A stretch of 64,000 bases of DNA from NCBI RefSeq assembly GCF_000374305.1, contig NZ_KB894097.1:248001-312000 (forward strand), read 5' to 3'. Under the pieces are notes generated by a model. It made no database searches and was not told the origin of the DNA. It was given only the letters and a program-made list of their open reading frames with translations. Each line of letters starts with the position of its first letter. Within the stretch, counting starts at the first letter, position 1. Made by a program: the position numbers and the translations under genes. Positions 55,605-64,000 of the stretch are shown piece by piece. The stretch is from Actinomadura flavalba DSM 45200 (lineage in GTDB: Bacteria > Actinomycetota > Actinomycetes > Streptosporangiales > Streptosporangiaceae).

Positions 55605-56054
55605 TCAGAGGGCGGCGAGGGCTTCGCGGTAGGCGTTCACGTCGCGGGGTTCGGAGATCGGGGTCTCGACGCGGCGCCGGACGATCCCCTCGGCGTCGAT
55701 GAGGAACGTGGCGCGGCGGGCGACGCCCCGGTTCGCGTCGAAGGCGTCGTATGCCTGCGCCGTGGCCCCGTGCGGCCAGAAGTCCGAGAGCAGGGAGAAC
55801 GGGAAGTCCTCCCGGTCGGACCAGGCGCGCAGGGCGAAGATCGAGTCGACCGAGACCGTCAGAATCCGGACGTCGCCGAGCGCGGGCACCGCGTCGGCCA
55901 GGGCGCGCAGCTCACCCGAGCAGACGCCGCTGAACGCCAGCGGATAGAAGACGAGCAGCACCGGAGCGCCGCGCAGGCCCGAGAGCGTGACGGGGGCGCC
56001 GTGCTGGTCGTCCAGCGTGAAATCCGGCGCGCGATCACCGGCCTGCACTCCCAC
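55605..56054 (-). CDS. ahpE: AhpE-like 1-Cys peroxiredoxin
   Basis: 149 residues. DRAPDFTLDDQHGAPVTLSGLRG, then the peroxidatic Cys in YPLAFSGVCSGELRAL near 45, matches the AhpE subgroup known from mycobacteria (PLAFTGICQGEL). No resolving Cys follows, so reduction probably uses mycothiol or mycoredoxin. GTG 56054 is preceded by ggaggg. It detoxifies peroxides and peroxynitrite. Confidence 0.9.
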   Translation of the reverse strand: MGVQAGDRAPDFTLDDQHGAPVTLSGLRGAPVLLVFYPLAFSGVCSGELRALADAVPALGDVRILTVSVDSIFALRAWSDREDFPFSLLSDFWPHGATAQAYDAFDANRGVARRATFLIDAEGIVRRRVETPISEPRDVNAYREALAAL

Positions 56055-56223
56055 GGCCCCTCCGGTGGGTGAGATCCGCCCGTGCGGACGGCACGGCGCG
56101 GACGACGGGCGCGTCCCGAGCCGGGAGCCGCGCGCACGCCAGTCTGCCACCGCACCCTCGACGGTCACGTCGGGGGGCGGCGGACGGGGCCGCACCGCCG
56201 GCGTCACGGCCGGCGGCGCGGAA

Positions 56224-56652
56224 CTACTTGCGGACCTTCGGTGCGACCAGCCGGGTGCCGGACCACTCCGCCGCCGCGCTGATGCTGCTGGTCTGGGACA
56301 GGCCGGCGGTCTGCGCCGCCTCGCCGATGTCGCTCGGTTCGACGTGTCCGTCGCGGCCCGCCTTGGGCGTCAGCAGCCAGATCTGGCCGCCGCCGTCCAG
56401 GCCGATCATCGCGTCGGTGAGGCCCTCGAACAGGTCGCCGTCCTCCTCGCGCCACCACAGCAGCACGACGTCGACGACGTCCTCGTAGTCCTCGTCGGCC
56501 AGCTCGTTGCCGGTGACGGCCTCGACGGAGCCGCGAAGCTCCTCGTCGACGTCGTCGTCGAAGCCGATCTCCTGCACCACCTGACCCGGCTTGAGGCCGA
56601 GCCGTTCGGCCAGGCTGCGCTCAGACTGCGCCTGACCCGCGGTCGCGCTCAC
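56224..56652 (-). CDS. DUF3052 family protein
   Basis: 142 residues. ERLGLKPGQVVQEIGFDDDVDEELR, VVDVVLLWWREEDGDLFEGLTDAMIGLDGGGQIWLLTPKAG and GLSQTSSISAAAEWSGTRLVAPK are the conserved blocks of actinobacterial DUF3052. GTG 56652 has ggggagg upstream. The family is widely retained in actinobacteria, commonly near aceE or peroxiredoxin genes as here. Biochemical role unknown. Confidence 0.9.
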   Translation of the reverse strand: MSATAGQAQSERSLAERLGLKPGQVVQEIGFDDDVDEELRGSVEAVTGNELADEDYEDVVDVVLLWWREEDGDLFEGLTDAMIGLDGGGQIWLLTPKAGRDGHVEPSDIGEAAQTAGLSQTSSISAAAEWSGTRLVAPKVRK

Positions 56653-56837
56653 GAAAGTCCTCCCCTTTGTCGATAGTCCGCGCCGGTTCCGTCCCGATGC
56701 GGGGCGGTGGCCGGTGCGGCGTTTGCGGGACAGTCCACACAAGTGGAGGGCTGTCGCGCAAGTGTCTTCCCGGCATTTGCTGGGCGCATCGCCGGGATCA
56801 TCGTCACGTTGCTCCCACCGAGCGTAACAACTGGCGC

Positions 56838-57245
56838 CTAACCCGCGAGGAAGGACAACCGGACCTGGCGTTCGCGGTTGTCGACGTTGAGGTCGACCAG
56901 GGCGATCGACTGCCAGGTGCCGAGCTGCATCCGCCCCTCGACGACGGGCACCGACGCGTACGGCGGGATCAGCGCCGGCATGACGTGCGAGCGGCCGTGG
57001 CCGCGCGAGCCGTGGGCGTGCCGCCACCGGTCGTCGGCGGGCAGCAGGTCGCCCAGGGCCGCGAGCAGGTCGTCGTCGCTGCCCGCGCCCAGCTCCAGGA
57101 TGGCGACGCCCGCGGTCGCGTGCGGGACGAAGACGTGCAGCAGCCCGTCCCCGCCCGCGCCGGAGACGAACCGGACGCACGCGTCGGTGAGGTCGTGGAC
57201 GGTCTCGTGGCCGCCCGTGGTCACCTCGATCACTTTGCTCTCCAC
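56838..57245 (-). CDS. YjbQ/UPF0047 family protein
   Basis: 135 residues. TVHDLTDACVRFVSGAGGDGLLHVFVPHATAGVAILE, then HGRSHVMPALIPPYASVPVVEGRMQLGTWQSIALVDLN, is the complete UPF0047 signature with conserved His and the GTWQ loop. Members have thiamine-phosphate synthase side activity in enterics. GTG 57245 sits just after aggagg; ATG 57278 is an alternative without a good ribosome site. It is divergent from aceE. Confidence 0.9.
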   Translation of the reverse strand: MESKVIEVTTGGHETVHDLTDACVRFVSGAGGDGLLHVFVPHATAGVAILELGAGSDDDLLAALGDLLPADDRWRHAHGSRGHGRSHVMPALIPPYASVPVVEGRMQLGTWQSIALVDLNVDNRERQVRLSFLAG

Positions 57246-57492
57246 GTCCTCCTGCCTACCCGGTCGCGCGGTGTTCATGAGGCGGAGAAGGGGCTGCGTA
57301 GCAAACCGGGGCATGACGGGTGCAATCGGGCACTGAGCGGGGAGAATGGTTACCAGCAAGTAGAGATGCGTTAGGCGCCGCGAACAGCGACGATGGATCA
57401 CGAACCATGGGCGGCCACCAGCCGCCCCGGAGCGCGCACCCCCCACGAGGGCGCGGGCTCCACCAGCAGAAACGGTAAGCAGAGGGGAACCC

Positions 57493-60270
57493 GTGGCTTC
57501 CGGACGTCACCGCTTTTCGATCATCAGCGACGGCCTGCCGAGCCAGCTGCCCGACATCAACCCGGACGAGACCCGGGAGTGGCTGGAATCGCTGGACACG
57601 GTCATCAAGACCGAGGGTCGCGGCAGGGCCCGCTACGTCATGCTCCGCCTCCTGGAGCGCGCGCGGGAGCAGCAGGTCGGCGTGCCCGGCCTGCGCAGCA
57701 CCGACTTCATCAACACCATCCCGCCGGAGAAGGAGCCCTGGTTCCCCGGCGACGAGCACGTCGAACGCCGCATCCGGGCCTACATCCGGTGGAACGCGGC
57801 GATCATGGTGTCCCGGGCCAACCGCCCGAACCTGGGCGTCGGCGGGCACATCGCGTCGTACGCCTCGGCCGCCTCGCTGTACGAGGTCGGCTTCAACCAC
57901 TTCTTCCGCGGCAAGGACCACGGCGAGTCCGGCGACCAGGTGTTCATCCAGGGGCACGCCGCGCCGGGCGTCTACGCCCGCGCCTACCTGGAGGGCCGCC
58001 TCCCGCAGGAGCGCCTGGACGGGTTCCGGCAGGAGATGTCGCACCCGGGCGGCGGGCTGTCGTCCTACCCGCACCCGCGCCTGATGCCGGACTTCTGGGA
58101 GTTCCCCACGGTGTCGATGGGGCTCACCGCGATCGACTCGGTCTACCAGGCGCGGTTCAACCGCTACCTGTACAACCGCAAGATCAAGGACACGTCCCGG
58201 TCGCACGTGTGGGCGTTCCTGGGCGACGGCGAGATGGGCGAGCCCGAGTCGCTCGGCGCCATCGGCCTCGCCGCCCGCGAAGAGCTGGACAACCTCACCT
58301 TCGTCGTGAACTGCAACCTCCAGCAGCTCGACGGCCCGGTGCGCGGCAACGGCAAGATCATCCAGGAGCTGGAGTCGTTCTTCCGAGGCGCCGGGTGGAA
58401 CGTCATCAAGGTCGTCTGGGGCCGCGACTGGGACCCGCTGCTCGCCCAGGACTCCGACGGCGTGCTCGTCAACCAGATGAACACCACGCCCGACGGCCAG
58501 TTCCAGACGTTCACCGTCGAGTCCGGCGCCTACATCCGGGACAAGTTCTTCGGCGACGACCCGCGGCTGCGCAAGATCGTCCAGCACCTCTCCGACGACG
58601 ACCTGCGGCGGCTGTCGCGCGGCGGCCACGACTACCGCAAGGTCTTCGCGGCGTTCAAGGCCGCGCGCGAGCACGTCGGCCAGCCGACCGTCATCCTCGC
58701 CCACACCATCAAGGGCTGGACGCTCGGCACCGACTTCGAGGCGCGCAACGCCACCCACCAGATGAAGAAGCTCACCAAGGCCGAGCTGAAGGAGTTCCGG
58801 GACCGTCTCTACCTGGACATCCCCGACTCCGCGCTGGAGGGCGAGCTGCCGCCGTACTACCACCCCGGCGAGAACTCCGACGAGATCCAGTACATGCAGG
58901 AGCGCCGCGCCGCGCTCGGCGGGTTCCTGCCGCGCCGCGTCGTGCGCGCCAAGCCGGTCAAGCTGCCCGGCGACGCGGTGTACGCGGAGCTGAAGAAGGG
59001 GTCGGGCAAGCAGAACATCGCGACCACGATGGCGTTCGTCCGGCTGCTGAAGGACCTCATCAAGGACAAGGAGATCGGCGCCCGGTTCGTCCCGATCGCT
59101 CCGGACGAGTACCGGACGTTCGGCATGGACTCGCTGTTCCCCACGTCGAAGATCTACTCGCCGCACGGCCAGACCTACGACGCGGTCGACCGCAAGCTGC
59201 TGCTCTCCTACAAGGAGTCCGAGCAGGGGCAGATGCTGCACGAGGGCATCAGCGAGGCCGGCTCGATGGCCTCGACGATCGCCGCGGGCACCGCGTACGC
59301 CACGCACGGCGAGCACATGATCCCGGTGTACATCTTCTACTCGATGTTCGGGTTCCAGCGCACCGGCGACCAGATGTGGGCCTTCGGCGACCAGATGGGC
59401 CGCGGGTTCCTGCTCGGCGCGACGGCGGGCCGCACCACCCTCACCGGCGAGGGCCTCCAGCACGCCGACGGGCACTCGCCGCTGCTGGCGGCGACGAACC
59501 CGGCGTGCGTCCACTACGACCCGACGTGGGCGTTCGAGCTGGCCCACATCACGCAGGACGCGCTGCGGCGCATGTACGGGTCGTCGGAGCAGCACCCGCA
59601 CGGCGAGGACGTCTTCTACTACCTCACCGTGTACAACGAGCCCTACCAGCAGCCCGCCGAGCCGGACGACCTCGACGTCGCGGGCCTGCTCAAGGGCCTG
59701 TACCTGTTCAAGGCCGGCGAGGCGCGCGAGGGCGCGCCGCGCGCGCAGATCCTCGCGTCCGGCGTCGGCGGCCGGTGGGCGCTGGAGGCGCAGCGGCTGC
59801 TTGCCGAGGACTGGGGCGTCACGGCCGACGTGTGGTCGGCGACGTCGTGGAACGAGCTGGCCCGCGAGGCGCAGGCGTGCGACGAGTACAACCTGCTCCA
59901 CCCCGACACCGAGCAGCGCACGCCGTACGTGGCGCAGCGGCTCGGCGACGCGGCGGGCCCGATCGTCGCCGTGTCCGACTACATGCGCGCCGTCCCGGAC
60001 CAGATCGCCCCGTGGGTTCCGGGTGACTACTCGTCCCTCGGCACCGACGGGTTCGGGTTCTCCGACACGCGCGCGGCGGCCCGGCGCGCCTTCCACGTCG
60101 ACGCCGCGTCGATCGTCCTGGCGGTCCTGAGCCGCCTCGCCCGCGCGGGCGAGGTCAAGCACGAGACCCTCCAGCGCGCCATCGAGAAGTACCGCCTCGA
60201 CGCCCCGGTCTCCGAGGTCTTCGCGGGCGGCGTCGGCTCCGCCGAGAGCAACACCGGCGGCGAGGCATGA
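57493..60270 (+). CDS. aceE: pyruvate dehydrogenase E1 component (homodimeric)
   Basis: 925 residues, full length for the homodimeric AceE family. GDGEMGEPESLGAIGLAAREELDNLTFVVNCNLQQLDGPVRGN contains the thiamine-diphosphate GDG motif and its NCNLQ terminus. FARLLKDLI-type segments, EGISEAGSMASTIAAGTAYATHG and AGRTTLTGEGLQHADGHS mark the remaining domains. It decarboxylates pyruvate and transfers acetyl to the E2 lipoyl group. GTG 57493 starts the gene after a 247-base region shared with yjbQ. E2 and E3 genes are not in the window, as is usual in actinobacteria. Confidence 0.97.
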   Translation: MASGRHRFSIISDGLPSQLPDINPDETREWLESLDTVIKTEGRGRARYVMLRLLERAREQQVGVPGLRSTDFINTIPPEKEPWFPGDEHVERRIRAYIRWNAAIMVSRANRPNLGVGGHIASYASAASLYEVGFNHFFRGKDHGESGDQVFIQGHAAPGVYARAYLEGRLPQERLDGFRQEMSHPGGGLSSYPHPRLMPDFWEFPTVSMGLTAIDSVYQARFNRYLYNRKIKDTSRSHVWAFLGDGEMGEPESLGAIGLAAREELDNLTFVVNCNLQQLDGPVRGNGKIIQELESFFRGAGWNVIKVVWGRDWDPLLAQDSDGVLVNQMNTTPDGQFQTFTVESGAYIRDKFFGDDPRLRKIVQHLSDDDLRRLSRGGHDYRKVFAAFKAAREHVGQPTVILAHTIKGWTLGTDFEARNATHQMKKLTKAELKEFRDRLYLDIPDSALEGELPPYYHPGENSDEIQYMQERRAALGGFLPRRVVRAKPVKLPGDAVYAELKKGSGKQNIATTMAFVRLLKDLIKDKEIGARFVPIAPDEYRTFGMDSLFPTSKIYSPHGQTYDAVDRKLLLSYKESEQGQMLHEGISEAGSMASTIAAGTAYATHGEHMIPVYIFYSMFGFQRTGDQMWAFGDQMGRGFLLGATAGRTTLTGEGLQHADGHSPLLAATNPACVHYDPTWAFELAHITQDALRRMYGSSEQHPHGEDVFYYLTVYNEPYQQPAEPDDLDVAGLLKGLYLFKAGEAREGAPRAQILASGVGGRWALEAQRLLAEDWGVTADVWSATSWNELAREAQACDEYNLLHPDTEQRTPYVAQRLGDAAGPIVAVSDYMRAVPDQIAPWVPGDYSSLGTDGFGFSDTRAAARRAFHVDAASIVLAVLSRLARAGEVKHETLQRAIEKYRLDAPVSEVFAGGVGSAESNTGGEA

Positions 60271-60307
60271 TCCGGGCGGGCGCGGCGGTGTAGGCCGCGC
60301 CCACCCC

Positions 60308-60339
60308 GAGGCCGGGACGCGTAAAAGCGTCCCGGCCTC
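60308..60339 (+). terminator. terminator after aceE
   Basis: A 13-base perfect stem (gaggccgggacgc at 60308-60320 with its complement at 60327-60339) and a gtaaaa loop, followed by a short T-containing tail, 37 bases past the aceE stop. Confidence 0.88.
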
Positions 60340-60384
60340 GTCGTTTCCGGGTTCGCGGGCGCGTCCGGCCGCCCACGGCGCCCG

Positions 60385-60753
60385 TCAGACGGCGGGCGGG
60401 GAGAAGACGCCGAAGTGGTGGCCGGTGGGGTCGTGGAGCTGGGCGAAGGTGAGGCCGCGGTCGGTGGTCCGGGGCGGGACGAGGATCTTGGCCCCCAGCG
60501 ACTCGGCGCGCGTGACGGTCTCCTGGACGTCGCGGACGACGACGTAGAAGATCGCGTAGTCGGGGAAGGCGCCGCCGGACGAGAAGACGCCACCGGACGG
60601 GGCGTCGGCGCCGGGCGCGGTGACCTCGCGGTAGTCGGCGTCGGCGGGGCCGAACGTCCAGTCGAACAGGTCGGCGTAGAAGCTCTGGACGTCGTCGGGA
60701 CGGCCGGTGCCGATCTCGAACCAGGCCACCGAGTTGAAGGCCGGGGCAGTCAT
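60385..60753 (-). CDS. VOC/glyoxalase-superfamily protein
   Basis: 122 residues. Two beta-alpha-beta units (VAWFEIGTGRPDDVQSFYADLFDW and YAIFYVVVRDVQETVTRAESLGAKI) end in FAQLHDPTGHHFGVFSP, the typical C-terminal strand with a metal-ligand-type His. The family includes metal-dependent dioxygenases and binding proteins; no specific substrate can be given. It lies downstream of a WYL regulator on the same strand, a recurrent pairing. Confidence 0.88.
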   Translation of the reverse strand: MTAPAFNSVAWFEIGTGRPDDVQSFYADLFDWTFGPADADYREVTAPGADAPSGGVFSSGGAFPDYAIFYVVVRDVQETVTRAESLGAKILVPPRTTDRGLTFAQLHDPTGHHFGVFSPPAV

Positions 60754-60832
60754 CGCGGGTCACTCCTAGCGGTCGGGGAAAGCGGTGACCGCAGTCTGCG
60801 GGGCGGACGCGACAACCCCCTGTCGGTGTTTC

Positions 60833-61546
60833 TCAGCCGAATTCGAGGGCGCGGGAGATGGCGGCGCGGGGGTCGAGGGGGAGTTCGTCGAAACGGCGGT
60901 CGGGCGCGGTCTCCTCCAGCAGGGCCGCGCCGCGCACGCGGTCGATGCGGAAGACGCGGGCGGCGTCGCGCAGGCGGCACCAGCCGATGAGGTACCAGGT
61001 GCGCGCGGACGCGGTGAACGCGACGGGCTCGACGTCGCGGGCGGTGCGGGTGCCGGCGACGTCCTCGTACTGCATCCGGACGACGCGCCGCGCCGTCATC
61101 GCCTCCTCCAGCACCGCCGGGACCGACGCCGGGACGGGCTCGTCCGGCGGGACGAGGAAGCGGATGCGGTCGGCCAGCTCGCGGGCGGCGTCGCCGTCGC
61201 CGTCCGACATCGCGGTGACGATCTTCTGGAGGGCCGTCCGCGCCGCCTTGGAGTACGGCGACCCGTCCGCCCGCGCGAGCGTGATCGCCACCGCGACCGC
61301 CTCGGACGGCGTGAAGTTCAGCGGCGGCAGCGTCCGGCTCCGGTCGAGGGTGTACCCGCCGCCGCGCCCGACGTCGGCGTAGATCGGCACGCCCGCCTGC
61401 TGGAGCGCCCCGATGTCGCGCTCGATCGTCCGGGCGCTGACCTCGAAACGGGCGGCCAGCTCCCGCGAGGTGAGCCGCCGCGGCGCGCAGGCGCGCAACT
61501 CCTCCACAAGCGCGTACAACCGGTCAGTACGGTTCACCCGGGGCAC
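60833..61546 (-). CDS. WYL-domain transcriptional regulator
   Basis: 237 residues. The N-terminal HTH-11 winged helix (about 5-60; NRTDRLYALVEELRACAPRRLTSRELAARFEVSARTIERDI) is followed by a WYL domain at about 140-225 with ARTWYLIGWCRLRDAARVFRIDRV. Members sense small ligands or nucleic acid ends and regulate adjacent genes. GTG 61546 has ggaggggagg upstream; GTG 61537 is an alternative. Confidence 0.9.
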   Translation of the reverse strand: MPRVNRTDRLYALVEELRACAPRRLTSRELAARFEVSARTIERDIGALQQAGVPIYADVGRGGGYTLDRSRTLPPLNFTPSEAVAVAITLARADGSPYSKAARTALQKIVTAMSDGDGDAARELADRIRFLVPPDEPVPASVPAVLEEAMTARRVVRMQYEDVAGTRTARDVEPVAFTASARTWYLIGWCRLRDAARVFRIDRVRGAALLEETAPDRRFDELPLDPRAAISRALEFG

Positions 61547-61574
61547 GCTACGCCTCCCCTCCGACAGAACAGGG

Positions 61575-62534
61575 TCAGTCGAGGTCGTGGAGGAAGGCGA
61601 GCAGCGCCGCGTCGACCTCCGCCGGGCGCTCCTGCTGGGTCCAGTGGCCGGCGCCGGAGATCCAGACGGGGGCGCGGAGGTTCGGGACGAGGTCGCCCAT
61701 GCGGCCGATCGCCTCGGGGGCGCCCGGCGCGGTGGCGACGAAGTCGCGGTCACCGGCGATGAACAGGGCGGGCGGGGTGATCGGCGCGCGGTGCCAGGCG
61801 GCGGTGAGATCCCAGTTGCGGTCGAGGTTGCGGTACCAGTTCAGCGGCCCGGTGAAGCCGCTGTGCGCGAACTCGCGGACGTAGACGGCGACGTCGTCCT
61901 CGGTGAACCAGCCCGGCAGCGCGGACGGGGCCGCGCAGACGTCCAGGAACCCGCCGCCCTCGGGCACGATCGGGACGAACGGCGGCGCGTCCCCCGACAC
62001 CGCCCACAGCATCCGCCGGAACGTCTCGGCGGGGTCGGCGCCCAGCTCCGCCTCGGGCACGTCCGGCCGCTGGAAGTGCACCATGTAGAACCCGTCGCCG
62101 AGCAGGCGCCGCAGCGACTCCACCGGCGGGCGGGCCGAGCGCGGCCGGTGCGGCACCGACAGCGCCGCGACGCCGCGCACCCGGTCGGGCCGGAGCTGCG
62201 CGGCGCCCCACGCGACCGGCGCGCCCCAGTCGTGCCCGACGACCACGGCGGGCTCGGCGCCGTACGCGTCGATGAGCCCGACGGCGTCGCCCACCAGGTG
62301 CAGCAGCGTGTACTGGGCGGCGTCGGCCGGGCCGCCGGTGCGGGCGTAGCCGCGCTGGTCGGGCGCGACCGCGCGGTACCCGGCGTCGGCGAGCGCCGTG
62401 AGCTGGTGCCGCCACGAGTACCAGCACTCGGGGAAGCCGTGCAGCAGCAGGACGAGCGGCCCCTCCCCCGCCTCGGCGACGTGCATCTTCAACCCGCTCG
62501 CGGACCGGACGGTACGGTGCGTGATCTCGGTCAT
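61575..62534 (-). CDS. alpha/beta-hydrolase, epoxide-hydrolase-like
   Basis: 319 residues. The oxyanion loop is LLLHGFPECWYSWRHQL, the nucleophile Asp is in VVVGHDWGAPVAWG near 103, the acid is in FIAGDRDFVA and the His in GAGHWTQQERP near 295. Cap-domain tyrosines (DGFYMVHFQRP and GFTGPLNWYRNLDRN) are present as in soluble epoxide hydrolases. It is predicted to open epoxides to diols; substrate unknown. Confidence 0.9.
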   Translation of the reverse strand: MTEITHRTVRSASGLKMHVAEAGEGPLVLLLHGFPECWYSWRHQLTALADAGYRAVAPDQRGYARTGGPADAAQYTLLHLVGDAVGLIDAYGAEPAVVVGHDWGAPVAWGAAQLRPDRVRGVAALSVPHRPRSARPPVESLRRLLGDGFYMVHFQRPDVPEAELGADPAETFRRMLWAVSGDAPPFVPIVPEGGGFLDVCAAPSALPGWFTEDDVAVYVREFAHSGFTGPLNWYRNLDRNWDLTAAWHRAPITPPALFIAGDRDFVATAPGAPEAIGRMGDLVPNLRAPVWISGAGHWTQQERPAEVDAALLAFLHDLD

Positions 62535-62692
62535 CCCGGGAGCCTCCCTCTACGGCGCGCGCCTCACGCTAACGACCGCGCCGCGGCCGCGTACGGGCGG
62601 GTGCGCCCCGGGCTCGGCGCGGCGCTCGACACCGGCGACGCGCAGCGACGACCGCGTCGCGCGCCGCGTGCGCCCGCCCGTCGGCAGGACCA

Positions 62693-62858
62693 GCGGGTCA
62701 CCCGCCGCGTCGAGCGGGCGGTCGTCGCGGCGATCCGGGCTAGCCGGGCCGGGTCCAGGCGAGCAGGTCGTCGAAGCGGGTCACCCGCCGCGTCGAGCGG
62801 GCGGTCGTCGCGGCGATCCGGGCTAGCCGGGGCGGGTCCAGGCGAGCAGGTCGTCGAG
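62693..62858. repeat. 83-base tandem duplication at the 3' end of the PHP-domain gene
   Basis: Two copies (62693-62775 and 62776-62858) differ at only one internal base and the last base. The right copy encodes the last residues and stop of the PHP protein. The left copy is an extra 3' end (DDLLAWTRPG plus stop still readable) lying outside the gene. Confidence 0.9.
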
Positions 62859-63848
62859 CGGCAGCGCGTTGACGAGGTGGTCGGCGGTGACGCCCGAGCG
62901 GGCGGCGCGTTCGCAGCCGAGCACCTGCCAGTCGAGCTGTCCGGGGGCGTGCGCGTCGGAGTCGATCGAGAACCGGCAGCCCGCCTCCAGCGCGAGCCGG
63001 ATCAGCCGTTTGGGCGGGTCCTGCCGGTCGGGGCGGGAGTTGATCTCCACGGCGGTGTCGTAGGCCGCGCACGCCGCGAACACCAGCTCGGCGTCGAACT
63101 GCGACTCGGGCCGCTTCCCGCCGCGCCGCCCGCCCGCCTGGACGACGCGTCCGGTGCAGTGGCCGAGGACGTTGACGCGCGGGTTCCGCACCGCCTCGAC
63201 CATGCGCTCGGTCATCGGCACCCGGTCCATCCGGAGCTTGGAGTGGACGCTGGCGACGACGACGTCCAGCCGGTCCAGCAGGTCGGCGTCCTGGTCGAGC
63301 GAGCCGTCGTCCAGAATGTCCACCTCGATCCCCGTGAGGACGCGGAACGGCGCCAACTCCTCGTTGAGCGCCGCGACGACGTCGAGCTGGCGGCGCAGCC
63401 GGTCGGCCGAAAGGCCGTTCGCGACCGTCAGCCGGGGTGAATGGTCGGTCAGCGCCCAGTACTCGTGGCCGAGGTCGCGGGCGGCGCGGGCCATCTCCTC
63501 GATCGGGGCGCCGCCGTCCGACCAGTCGCTGTGGGCGTGCAGATCTCCGCGCAGGGCCGCGCGCAGCTCCGCCGTCGCGGCGTCGATGGGCCGACCCGCC
63601 GTGTCCTCCAGGCGGCGCAGGTAGTTGGGCGTCTCGCCGCGCAGCGCCTCCTCGATGACGAGCGCCGTCACCTTCCCCACGTCCGGGAGCGAGGCGAGCG
63701 TGCCGTCGGCGGCGTGCCGGGCCAGCTCGCCGGGCGGCAGTTCCCGCACGCGGTCGCGGGCGCGCCGGAACGCCCGCACGCGGTACGTCGGCTCGCCCGC
63801 GCGTTCGAGCAGGAACGCGATGCGCCGCAGCGCCTCATCCGGGTCCAC
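62823..63848 (-). CDS. PHP-domain protein with helix-hairpin-helix (PolX C-terminal-like)
   Basis: 341 residues. N-terminal helical repeats and a helix-hairpin-helix-like SLPDVGKVTALVIEEAL (about 1-70) resemble PolX. A PHP phosphoesterase domain follows: GDLHAHSDWSDG (first HxH near 104), YWALTDHSPR, VLTGIEVDILDDG, VVASVHSKL, VLGHCTGRV and SIDSDAHAP carry the nine metal ligands. No polymerase palm is present, so it resembles the stand-alone nuclease or phosphatase half of bacterial PolX. GTG 63848 is the start. Confidence 0.9.
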   Translation of the reverse strand: MDPDEALRRIAFLLERAGEPTYRVRAFRRARDRVRELPPGELARHAADGTLASLPDVGKVTALVIEEALRGETPNYLRRLEDTAGRPIDAATAELRAALRGDLHAHSDWSDGGAPIEEMARAARDLGHEYWALTDHSPRLTVANGLSADRLRRQLDVVAALNEELAPFRVLTGIEVDILDDGSLDQDADLLDRLDVVVASVHSKLRMDRVPMTERMVEAVRNPRVNVLGHCTGRVVQAGGRRGGKRPESQFDAELVFAACAAYDTAVEINSRPDRQDPPKRLIRLALEAGCRFSIDSDAHAPGQLDWQVLGCERAARSGVTADHLVNALPLDDLLAWTRPG

Positions 63849-63930
63849 GTCCGTGACCTACCCAGGTATGACGCCGGCATCGCACCCAGGGGTCATTCGC
63901 CGTCGGCGCCCGGCTCTCTAGCCTGGGCCC

Positions 63931-64000
63931 ATGACCCAAGCCGACCCCCGCGTGCGGGACATGCTGCTCGGCGGCCTGGCCGCCGCCGCGGCGACCGGGC
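63931..64000 (+). CDS. 5' end of an unidentified gene (partial)
   Basis: ATG 63931 opens a frame that runs off the window, starting MTQADPRVRDMLLGGLAAAAATG. It is divergent from the PHP gene with an 82-base spacer. Too little is visible to assign a family. Confidence 0.5.
   Translation, partial: MTQADPRVRDMLLGGLAAAAATG

Overview
The window is about 64 kb of very GC-rich DNA (roughly 73-75%) from a filamentous actinomycete. The combination of a SARP regulator, XRE/DUF5753-DUF397 pairs, GTG and TTG starts, rare TTA codons confined to regulators and transporters, a GlnII-type glutamine synthetase and actinobacterial cbb genes suggests Actinomadura or another Thermomonosporaceae/Streptosporangiales member. 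The genus is an inference.

Left edge (1-5340): the end of an unknown gene, a two-repeat beta-rich hypothetical protein, a small membrane protein, a winged-helix regulator, glnII with a GlnR-like upstream element, a small hypothetical protein, a pentapeptide-repeat membrane protein and tRNA-Val(UAC).

Gene cluster 1 (about 5420-18310) looks like a compact orphan biosynthetic cluster. It has a LuxR regulator, a HisF-like TIM barrel, a SARP activator with three TTA codons, an FAD amine oxidase-like enzyme, three paralogous heme-oxygenase-like/TenA-fold proteins, a medium-chain reductase, a stand-alone NRPS-like adenylation-thiolation-reductase protein, a metal-dependent amidohydrolase and a histidine decarboxylase-like PLP enzyme. 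The likely chemistry is activation of an amino acid, release as an aldehyde, and decoration with a decarboxylated amine.

Gene cluster 2 (18352-38779) is the highlight: 18 genes on the minus strand, nearly all overlapping by 1-11 bases. Its core makes a nitrogen-nitrogen bond. It has a lysine N6-hydroxylase, a cupin-MetRS didomain hydrazine synthetase and a glycine-oxidase-like flavoenzyme, next to a ligase, a carrier protein and a GNAT. This order resembles the hydrazinoacetate-forming and -loading block of the triacsin pathway. Around this sit a saccharopine-pathway enzyme pair that could recycle allysine to lysine, a P450, an acyl-CoA dehydrogenase, a tandem heme-oxygenase-like protein and a ferritin-like diiron protein. 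A second acyl line (FAAL, carrier protein, transglutaminase-like enzyme), an SGNH hydrolase, an N-terminal-nucleophile acyltransferase and an exporter complete it. The product is unknown but should be a hydrazine-derived compound such as a hydrazone, azo, azoxy, diazo or triazene.

39-47 kb holds regulators (ArsR-like, TetR), an SDR/carboxymuconolactone-decarboxylase-like pair with a palindromic operator, an EF-hand protein, a PAC2-family protein, and a HATPase/BldC-like/XRE/DUF397 regulatory island with a recent DUF397 duplication. A DnaQ-like exonuclease and a HIT protein follow.

47-56 kb is a Calvin-cycle module: cbbL-cbbS-cbbX with divergent cbbR, a NarL-type two-component system and cbbP. 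The right end is core metabolism and general genes: AhpE-like peroxiredoxin, DUF3052, YjbQ, aceE, a VOC protein, a WYL regulator, an epoxide-hydrolase-like enzyme, and a PHP-domain protein whose 3' end has been tandemly duplicated. A truncated gene closes the window.
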